The notes under the pieces were generated by a model. That model was not told the DNA's origin. It ran no database searches and saw nothing but the letters and a program-made list of their open reading frames with translations. Positions 47,301 to 58,200 of a stretch of DNA of 64,000 nt are shown one piece after another. Origin of the DNA: Apostichopus japonicus (Eukaryota; Echinodermata; Holothuroidea; Aspidochirotida; Stichopodidae); assembly GCF_037975245.1 (NCBI RefSeq), contig NC_092572.1, positions 4,735,501 through 4,799,500 on the forward strand, given 5' to 3'. How positions within the stretch are numbered: the first letter of the stretch is position 1; every line of letters begins with the position of its first letter. The translations under genes and the position numbers were made by a program.

Positions 47301-49090
47301 TTTGGTAACAAATTTATTACCTGTCAGGGGAAGAGTCATTTGTTAAACAGGTAATAAACCAACTTTGTGGAAATTAACACTAAATTAATTGTTTGAGAAA
47401 AAAAAACAAAGGGTTTATAAAGAAAACACCAGACCATGGTTGTAGCAACTCAGTTTTGATGAAACACGAAAAGTGGGTATCACTCTGAACCGATCACATG
47501 ATTAATCCAGGGAAATACAAATATTTGTCCCATAAACTTTCAACAATTTTTCATTTCAGTTATTTTTTACACATTTTTTTTTAAGTTTAAACCATGATTT
47601 TTTCTCCATTGTCTGAAAAGTCGTTCTTTATTCGAGTGGCTTGAAACAAACTGAGTTAGCAAAAATGAAGGAGACCATGTTAAATGCCTCCACTCCACTT
47701 GTTGTCTGGATATCAATCATTTATTCAGTTGTATTAGCCTGTAGAAACATTATGAAACTGAAGTGATTCTATCTACCCACAGAAGGTATGTGACAGCATG
47801 TGACACTAACAATCTATGCCATGTCAACGCCATTTCTGTTTTCACATCCTGTTGAAAAGAAGTAGAACAAGGTTTGTGATTACCTTTATCAAACATAATT
47901 CTTGTTCAAAAAACGTTATCTTACTTACAATGCTGCTGAATGATATCGAGAATTGCATATTACATTGTTGGCAATTAGAAATATATCGTTTTCATGCAGA
48001 ACAAACCACTGTTTGTTGGGTGCTACAAAACATTCGTATTTTCAAGCTGATAGGTTTACAACAACTATCACAAAGAAAAGGTTACAAATCACGTTACTAC
48101 AATTTTTTTCTTCGACACCAAAAGACACAAATCACCTCCCCTCAATTGGACCAAACAATGATAAACAAAGAGACTTAAAGAATTTCAACTAAAAATCTAG
48201 GTCAGTTGTTTTATAACGGCAAAATAAGACAAAATAACGTGCTGTTAAAAATTGAGAAACTTGATTAATTTCCAACCAATTACGGAACTATTAGCGAAAG
48301 GGCGTGGTAAGTTTTGTTCATGCTTTATTTTAATTCTACAGCCTTTACCACTAACTATGATTACTAAAGGGATGGATGTCATATATAGAGTCATCTAAGT
48401 TAAAGATACAGGATGGAACCTGCAAAAATTATTCACTTGGAATGAAGCAACTAGCTATAAAACAATTCACAACTTATACATATCAAATGTACCACGAAAT
48501 TGATCAAGTCTATCTTGTGTTTCAATATGAAACTTTCAAAATGACTGCAAATTGGCCTAGCTTAAGGCTAGGTGAACAGTAAGTGAATTCAGTCAGACAA
48601 TCTTTTCCTTTGGTGCATGCAATTTTAGGATTATATCCCAATATTGGATTAGTGATGAACCAATTCGAAATCAGTATCATATGTATACCTGTACTTTATA
48701 ACACGAAAAGTCAATACGTTTACTTACATACGTTTTATGCATATGTGGGCATATAATTTCTCATTAAACCGGAACAAAACACAAAGAGATCTAGGCGCAC
48801 ATTTTGTATGTATGGCTGAAAATTGATTAACTTTTCTGTTTGATTGTATTCCATAGTTGCCAGGGGAACTGATGGAACAATTTTCATATCAAATGGATAC
48901 AACAATAAAAAAGAGAAAATATCGTAAAGGAAACATCGATTACTTCTCAATGAAATCTGCTAATAATTAAACATACTTTATAACCGATATATAACCGTGT
49001 TGTAGAGCATGCAGTACATCTTTGTAAGCTTTCGGTGTAATCGTTTCAACATATTTCAATCAATCCTTTAATTGGTAACCCACTAACAAG
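44345..49090. other. No supported gene; diverged lectin 3' flank only
   Basis: The only landmark is 44960-45130 (TTGCAAAATGGGACTTAGTTG), the gene B version of the lectin 3' flank block. Short open frames elsewhere show no domain, repeat pattern or splice support. Poly-T runs near 45153-45182. TATA-like ATATATAACC at about 48987 lies 100 bases before gene C's ATG. Confidence 0.5.
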
Positions 49091-49142
49091 ATGAAGAGGA
49101 CCTGCTACTTACCTCTGATTGTCATTCTAGTGATCCCAGCAG
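49091..49142 (+). CDS. Signal-peptide exon, gene C
   Basis: MKRTCYLPLIVILVIPAG: positive start, hydrophobic core, small residues at the end. 52 nt, phase-1 donor CAG/GTTTGTG. Homologous to exon X at 17970. Confidence 0.65.
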
Positions 49143-49229
49143 GTTTGTGTTATTTTATATATGCGGAATTTAATTTCCCCTGATTGGTGTTGCTAAGCTT
49201 GAAGTATCCTAGAAGAGCATGGAATATAT

Positions 49230-49292
<63 letters not shown>

Positions 49293-52200
49293 TGACATAA
49301 TATTTAGGAAGACTACCAGACCAACAACGTTTCGGGCAATTTACTGCACGGAATTGGAAAGATGGTTAAGGTTACGAATTTAAGTTGTTGTTTCGTCGGT
49401 ACCCGTTTGTCATAATGTGTCCTCTAACAAAAGTGGTTATGTTATAGGGCGAAAGTTATTATATTCAATTTCTACTAAAATTTTATCTCAAATTGTATTT
49501 TTCAGCTGATATTAAAGTTGATAACAGGTTTAAAAATACTGCATATATATAGCATAAATATAGCATATATAACAATGTCACACTTGATAGTTGTACTTCA
49601 AGTTAATCTAAAGGAAAAGGAAGATCACTTAGCAAGAATACTTTAATTAGAATCGGTGCTGACAATTTACTTGGTTTATTAGAAAAGTTTTATTGCCAAA
49701 GAAATATCAGTTTATTGATGTTACTTATTCTATTATTTATTGATTCTAAACGAATCATCACGATAAAGTTGGCATCAGCTCTTTGTTTTCGTTAAAGTGT
49801 AAAATGTGCTTTGCAATGTCGTGTATAAACAAAGCGTTGTAACAAATAATGAATTGTTTGCTTTACGATGCACGGAAACTTCGTGAACACAATACAGTTT
49901 TCAGTGGAAGAAATATGTATTGTTTGAAATGTTGCTACTATTAATTACATAGTTATGCTGCAAATGAGTACAGATAGGGCTACCAATGTTCGTAACAATA
50001 GACTATGCGTGGCAGGTGCATAATATTGTGAAGACAAGATCTTGCACCTGTATTAACTCTCATCATCGTGTTATACTTACATATGAGTATGAAATAGTAT
50101 GAAATAAAAAAATATGTGTTACTACTTGCATTGTACTCTCTAAGGAAAAAAAGGAGATTTTAAAATGGCGGCCTGCTGAACTAATGGCTCCCAGAGTCCG
50201 GCCTGATTTCGAAGCCACTGTTCAGAACCTCACAATATCACGTTTTTCGAATTTGTCAATTTTTTATTTACATGTAAGTAAATAAACAACGAAAACCTGA
50301 ATGGGAAATAACATTAAAAACGAAAAAAGTTTAAAAAATATAGTATTTAAGTATATCCGATTTGATCTTGCGATCTCATAGTTGCAATTCCTGAACTCCA
50401 CCAAGTGTTTAAAATACAAACACGCAGATCACTCCAAAAAACAGACAACCGCAAGGATATAGGTTGTGCGGATGAATATTGTGAATCTTTCCACATTTTC
50501 AAATATCCAATGAAAAGTATATGATTGATACGAGCCTAAAATATTGTGCCATTTGCATTAAAGTGTCGTTGAATTTAAGAAAATGATTGAAAAACCAACA
50601 AATAAAGCATTAGCCATATGCTCTGTGTCTCTTCTTTGAATTCACACAGCAATATGAAACAATGAGGTTTTAATTTACAGGCTGGAAGCAAAGCAATGCC
50701 CTATTAGTTTTGACAGGAAGAGTATAAATATTAGGTTAAATACGTAGTTTTTGAAATATCTTATAAATACACACATTTCATACCAAGTTTAGACATCAAA
50801 TAATTTGTGACGATTGCAGCAGCTAATATACATTGATGGACTCTATAGCAGCAATATCTCTCGTTGAATATAATTCATATTTTACCTGCATTTGTCTTTA
50901 TATTGCCATTACTCCTGATCCTTAATGGTTTCTTAAAAATGAATGACTTAATTATAATTTCCTTTCATTTCTCCTCTTATCGGTACAAGAGGTTTATAAA
51001 GCCTTATTGCATAGCTTGGCAGATTCTATATATTTACCATCAATTAGAACATTTTAAACTTATCTGTCGCTAACAAAAAAACAGAAACAACTAAGTTTAT
51101 AACTCGTTAGTTACGACTCATTCACAGTCATTCCATCGATTTATTTACTTTCTATTGATATTGTTAAAATCAAAATGGTTTTATCAATCGTTATAAATTT
51201 GCCCTATGCCAAAGCATCATCATTTGTACATTAATATGGATAATGTCCGTACATAATGTATACGCTAATATTCGTACATAATATATGGGCTAATGTTCGT
51301 ACATAATATATAGGCTCATATTCGTACATAATAAATAAGCTAATGTTTGTACATAATATATCGCGTAATATTCAATCATAATATTAGGATAATGTTCGTT
51401 CACAATATATAGGCTAATTTTAGTACATAATATATAGTATATTGTTATGTTCGTACATAATATATTTGCTAATATTCGTAAAAAATATATATGTTCGTAG
51501 ATAATATATCATAAGCACATTTGTTTCCAGCATCGTCGAAAAATTAAAATTGAAAACCAAAACAATGGGTTTTGAGGCGATAATATGGGGTATGGTATAT
51601 ATCCATTTCCTTATAATGAAGTACTTAATCAACTGACATGGCTCATATTTAGAAATTGGTAACCTCCTTTGAAAACATGGGCAACAATGCAATACCATGA
51701 AGTGAAATACAATGCAATTGTGTTTGATAGTTCAAATGTTATTTTCTATAATTTTTCATTGTTATTTTGTTTCGTTTTCACTCTTTCCATGTTGTTTAAT
51801 ACACAAATATAGATATTGGCTGATGTGTGCTCATGTGAGACAAATAATAGGAAGAAAAAAGAAGGGTCGAAATACTTTAAAAAATAAAGAAATGCTATTT
51901 GAGGTAAGAGCAGTCGAAATAGCGATGAAACAGTATATCTTAGTATTAACTCTCATCATGTTGTTACACACGGTTTGCACTCCACGTGGAAGTTTGTAAT
52001 AGTCATTTAAAAGAAATGATTTTATTTCGATTATAGCTTATATACCATCAAGTTCCTTTTTCGTTTCTTTTGGACTCAGAGACGTTCTCCGTCTACAAAG
52101 GATACATTTATTATTCATTTTTGACAATTAAAAAATGTTTGCTATGGTGTCAAACATATATTATTTTTGAGTGTTAGTGATTTATCTGATATTTTAATAT

Positions 52201-55200
52201 GTAAGTATTTTATCTAATATTATTTTTAGTCCGTTTGAAAGTGTGTTATAGCAATTGTTACTGACACAAAAGAATAGCGGTAATCTGGATAATATGTTGG
52301 AATGTTACGTCGGAACAATTACACCTGTTTTTCATTTACGCAGTCGACTATATAATATTATCTATATGGGTCCAACAGCTGTGTTTATGATAGCATCGTT
52401 AAAATTCAGTACCGGTTACAAATTCGATCTGAACTGTATTGATGTTATACCGATATTTTTGTTATGTTCATACTATTCTTCTCACGTAGCTATTAGTCAA
52501 TCTTTGGGAGGGGTCGCAGGAGCCACCGAACAGCACGTTAAGGGGACGTTTAAATGTACCAGGACTTCACAAGGTACGTCATCAACGACCTCAAGTAGTG
52601 AAGGTAAGTTGGAGCTTAGCTGATTTAAGTGTAAGATTATCTTATATATGTCTTGCTTTGATAGATTTTAGTATTGTGTCAATAGTTCATACTTTTAGAG
52701 ACTAAGTCTATTAAGTGTAAGATTATCTTATATATGTCTTGCTTCGACAGATCTTCGTATTGTGTCAATTGTCTCTATATTTAGAGACTAAGTCTACTTA
52801 TTTGGCCACATGTCTCAAATGTAACTTGTTGTATTAACGATAATCTACTACCGACTTATGACTGGAATAGACCAATCGATTATTTATTTATTTCAATTTG
52901 GTATTATTTAGGGGAAAAATACGAGGGGAACCGGTCTTAAATTTGATTTAAGACCGATGATGACGTCATCGAGGAGGCTGAGCGGACCGAGGCGACAGCC
53001 GAGGTCCGTCATCAGAGGTCTCAAATCAAATATAAGACCGGGTACCCTCGTTTTTATCCCCATTCATAAATGACCCTCAGAAATGTTAGAAAACGGCATT
53101 TTTTCGCTAATTTTTGCTGATCTGTTTTTAATTCTCCTTATGCCTCCCTTGATCTTTTTCCTGAATGACGTATAGTCACCTCATGTAAAACAGCATTTCT
53201 TCCCACGAATATTTAGAGTGAAAAAATACGAATGAAGCAGTGTCGTTCGTTCTTAAATTTTGGTAGTTTAATCAATTCAAATACTACAAAATGGAGGGAA
53301 AAGACAATTAAATAAGAACAGATGAACAAATTTCTAAAGATAACAATTTAAAACTTTATTTTGACCTACCAGGTCAAATTGCGCAATAAACATATGCTAA
53401 GTTGTGTGTGTTCTGGAAAGTCCGTAAACGCTACAACTAAACAGTTAGGCTAGCAACGTTGCATGATGCTAACATTCTTTTGAGTAGAACTCGTCTATCC
53501 CTATCAAATAAACGTTTACTGGGCCAGAGAATGAGCAGTTTTGAAGAGGTTCATTGTTCGACAGGTTTGGACTTGTAGTAACAGCAGTGTTATTGTGAGT
53601 CTGAAAGATCGCTAGGCCTAGTCCCTGGTCAGTCATGTCGTTACTGCTAGTAGTAGTAGTAGTGCTTACGTTATTGTTAGGCTTAGCGACTAGGTTTTTC
53701 TGTTAGAGTGTCAACATTGCACGCTTTACGCTTCGGTTCTTCGTTGAAGCACCTCGATAAGGTTGCTGACATTGACTCTAGCTCAAAATTAAGCTCAAAA
53801 TTAATCCCTTAGTCACTTCATGATCCTCGAAGTATTTAGCTGGATGATTTAAGAAGTACGTACAGTGTGTATTGAGACTCGGTGTGTGTGAAAACATATA
53901 CAGTACTACTGCTGTAACTAATTGCAAGTAGGCTATATATACTGTACAGTATTTGCAATTTGGAACATTTCTTTGCCCATAAACATATTTGCACATACTC
54001 ATGGCAACGTTACACCATGTCTTCATTTCTTTCAATTATGACTTCATGATTGCCACGGCAACAAACCAGTGTTTGTCTAACATTTCGATCCTGAAGCAAT
54101 TCTCCTCTCTATACACTCGACCAGTCTCGAATCGCATTCGAGACTGGTCCAGTATACAGAAAGTTGTTTTAGGCATTTATGAATGTTTAATATTTATATT
54201 TTTGCGGGGAAGACTTAGTCTATTAAGTGTAAGATTATATTATATATATCTTGCTTTTACAGATCTTCGTATTGCGTAAATAGTCTCTACTTTTAGAGAC
54301 CTAGTCTACAAGTGTAAGATTATCTTATATATGTCTTGTTTTGACAGATCTTCGTATTGTGTCAATTGTCTCTACTTTCAGAGACTAAGTCTATTAAGTG
54401 TAAGATTATCTTATATATTTCATGCTCTTACATAACTTCGTATAGCGTCAATTGTGTCTACTTTTAGAGACTGTTACTATAAAGTGTAAGATTATCTTAT
54501 ATACGTCTTGTTTTGACAGACATTGGTATTTTGTCAATTGTCTCTACTTTTAGAGAAAAAGTATGTTAAGTGTAAGATTATCTTATAAATGTCATGCTTG
54601 GACAGATCTTCGTATTGTGTCAATCGTCTTTACTTTTAGAGACTAAGTCTATTAAGTGTAAGATTATGTTATATATGTCTTGATTCGACAGATCTTCGTA
54701 TTGTGTCAATTGTCTCTACTTTTAGAGACTAAGTCTACTTATTTGGCCACATGTCTCAAATGTAACTTGTAGTATTAACGATAATCTAAAACCACCAGCT
54801 TGGTTGAACTTAGATGTTGAAAATTTGGAATTCACTTCATAAAGCCCTCCAATACAAACTTTCTGACATCACATTGATCGTTCGATAGTAGAAATACGGT
54901 CGTCATCTTACATTGATCTCATCTTAGCAAACACAAAAGCTATTGGATTACTCAACTTAATTATAGTATCATCTCATTAAAAAGAATAAATTATGTTTAG
55001 TTCTCACGTGTTCCCAGCCAGTAACGCTTTCATATTGTCTTCTATTTCAGCAGCAGCTGACGCTGATTTGACACACTTTACTACATTGGCTCAACATGAC
55101 AAAACAAAATCATCTGAACGACCCGATTCTATAACAGAGGAGAGTGTTAAGAGTAAGTGTTTTCGATTTATGGTAGCCAACTATAAATATAAAGTTACCG

Positions 55201-58200
55201 TTGGCAGAAATTTTAATAATCATCAACATGTGTTAATGTCTTATAAAGTTAGTGGTGGAAATTTCTTATACCGATGTCATCATGGTGAACTAACAATGTT
55301 TTAAATTCCAATGTAAACTGAAATCTTGGGAATTTCCTTTATTTCAGTCGAATTGATGACAATATTTAGCAGGATATAGATAAAAGGAAATTATTGAAAG
55401 ATGAATCTTGATGTCATTCCTTTCAATTTTCGCTCTCGCTTGTCAACGACTGACTTATGACTGGAATAGACCAATCGATTATTTATTTACTTCACTTTAG
55501 TATTATTGTTTCTTATTTATATTTTTGCGGGGAAGACTTAGTCTATTATGTGTAAGATCATATTATATATGTGTTGTTTTTGCAGAGCTTCTTATTTGGT
55601 CAATTGTCTCTACTTTTAGAGACCTAGTCTTTAAGTGTAAGATTATCTGATATATGTCTTGCTTTGACAGATCTTCGTATTGTGTCAATTGTCTCTATAT
55701 TTAGAAGCTGTCTACTTATTTTGCCACATGTCTCAAATGTTACTTGTTGTATTAACGATAATCTACAACCGCCCGCTTGGTTGGGCTTAGATGTTGAGAA
55801 TTGGCAATTCACTTTATAAAGCCCTCCAATACAAACTTTCTGACATCAAATTGATCGTTATGATAGTAGAACTATGGTCGGCATCTTACATTAATGTCAC
55901 ATTAGCAAACACAAAAGCTTTTGGATTAATCAACTTAATTATACAATTATCTCATTAAAAGAACAAATTATGTTTAGTTCTCACGTGTTCCCAGCAAGTA
56001 ACGCTTTCCTGTTGTTCTATATATTTTTTTTCTATGTCAGCAGCAGCTGACGCTGATATGACACACATTACTACATTGGCTCAACATGACACAACAAAAT
56101 CAACTGAACGACCCGATTCTACTACTAAGGAGAGTGTTAAGAGTAAGTGCTTTGATTGATGGTAGCGAACTATAAATAGAAAGTTACCGTTGGCAGAAAT
56201 TTTATAATAATCAACATGTGTTAATTTCGTATAAATTTAGTGGTGGACATGTCTTCTACCGATGTCATCATGGTGAAATAACAATGTTCTAAACTCCAAT
56301 GTTAACTGAAATCTTCGGAATTTCTTTTATTTTAATAGAATTGATAACAATATTTAGCAAGATATAGATAAAAGTAAATAATTGAAAGATGAATCTTGAT
56401 GTCATTCTTTTTCAATTATCGCTCTCCTTTGTCAACGACTGACTTATGACTGAAATAGACTAATCGATTATTTATTCATTTCAATTTAGTATTATTGTTT
56501 TATATTTATATTTTTCGGGAAGACTTAGACTACTAAGTCTAAGATGATATTATATATGTCTTGTTTCTGCAGATCTTCGTATTTTCTCAATTGTCTCTAC
56601 TTTCAGAGACTAAGTCGATTAAGTGTAAGATTATCTGATATATGTCTTGATTTCACAGATCTTAGTATTGTGTCCATTGTTCATGCTTTTAGAGGCTAAG
56701 TCTATTAAGTGTAAGACATTATTGTATATGTCTTGCTTTGATAGATCTTAGTATTGTGTCCATTGTGAATGCTTTTAGAGACTAAGTCTATTAAGTGTAA
56801 GATTATCTTACATATGTCTTGATTTCACAGATCTTAGTATTGTGTCAATTGTCTCTACTTTAGAGACTAAGTCTATAAAGTATAAGATTATCTGATATAT
56901 GTCTTGCTTTGACAGATCTTCGTAGTCTGTCATTTGTCTCTACTTTTAGAGATTAAGTCTATTAAGTGTAAGATTATATTGTATATGTCTTGCTTTGATA
57001 GATCTTAGTATTGTGTCAATCGTCTTTACTTTTAGAGACTAAGTCTATTAAGTGTAAGATTATGTTATATAAGTCTTGCTTGTACAGATCTTCGTATTGT
57101 GTCCATTGTCTCTACTTTTAGAGACTAAGTCTACTTACTTGGCCACATGTCTCAAATGTTAATTGTTGTATTAACGATAATCTACAACCGCCCGCTTGGT
57201 TGGGCTTAGATGTTGAGAGTTGGCAATTCACTTTATAAAGCCCTCCAATACAAACTTTCTGACATCAAATTGATCGTTACGATAGTAGAACTACGGTCGT
57301 CATCTAACACTGATGTCATCTGAGCAAAAACAAAAGCTATTGGATTACTCAACTTAATTATAGAATTATCTCATTAAAAGAGTAAATTATGTTTAGTTCT
57401 CACGTGTTCCCAGCCAGTGACGCTATCCTGATGTTCTCTATATATATTTTTCTATGTCAGCAGCAGCTGACGCTGTTGTGACACACATTACTACATTGGC
57501 TCAACATGACACAACAAAATCAACTGAAAGACCCGATTATACAACAAAGGAGGGAGTTAAGAGTAAGTGTTTTTGATTTATGGTAGCCAACTATAAATAT
57601 AAAGTTACCGTTAACAGAAATTTTAATAATAATCAACATGTTTTAATTTCCTATAAAGTTAGTTTTGGACATTTCACCATGATATCATCATGGTGAACTT
57701 AAAATGTTTTAAATTCCAATCTTAACGGAAATCTTGGAAATATTTGTTTTATTTCAGGAGAATTGATAACAATATTTAGCAAGATATAGATCAATGGAAA
57801 TTATTGAAAGATGAATCTTTATCTTTTTCCCTTTTCTCTGTTCCTTTGTTACCGACTGACTTATGACTGGAATAGACCAATCGATGTACTGGATTAGTAA
57901 CTATACGCTAACTTGGTTTGACGCCGTGGACAGATGCCGCCAATTGTTCAACAATGGTCACCTCGTGCGCATTGACAACGAAGAGGAGAAGAATGAAGTA
58001 AAGGCCATTCGATATCAAGCCAACATAGGGGACGTCTGGATAGGCATCCATGACTCTGAAAAAGAAGGTAACAAACAAACACGTCAAAGAAGCCGTTGTA
58101 TTTGATCGATACCTCTTAAAACTATGCCCTAAAATATGCATATATTATATAACAAAAAATAAGATTGATTTTGATGACATTAGTCACAACGCTCTCATTG

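Larger units (their letters stand above)
52622..57875 (+). repeat. Array C: short tandem stalk-exon array
   Basis: Begins directly with 86-bp monomers after the linker exon. Unit exons at 55051, 56041 and 57461, with broken CTLD starts at about 52851, 55448 and 56437. The first unit is split by the 1.3-kb hairpin element. Monomers at 56640-57130 include the TTCATGC and GAATGC variants of the gene B higher-order repeat. Confidence 0.88.

Noticed and set aside
47816-48178. 120-codon open frame
   Set aside because: Composition and lack of recognisable motifs look like chance in intergenic DNA.
51712-51999. 95-codon frame as a gene of its own
   Set aside because: Only the part from 51925 looks meaningful, as a signal-like exon; the upstream part is ordinary AT-rich sequence.
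52255-52519. Coding use of the frame upstream of the gene C linker exon
   Set aside because: Continuous frame to 52603, but only 52520-52603 is bounded by splice sites in the right phase; the rest shows no domain.
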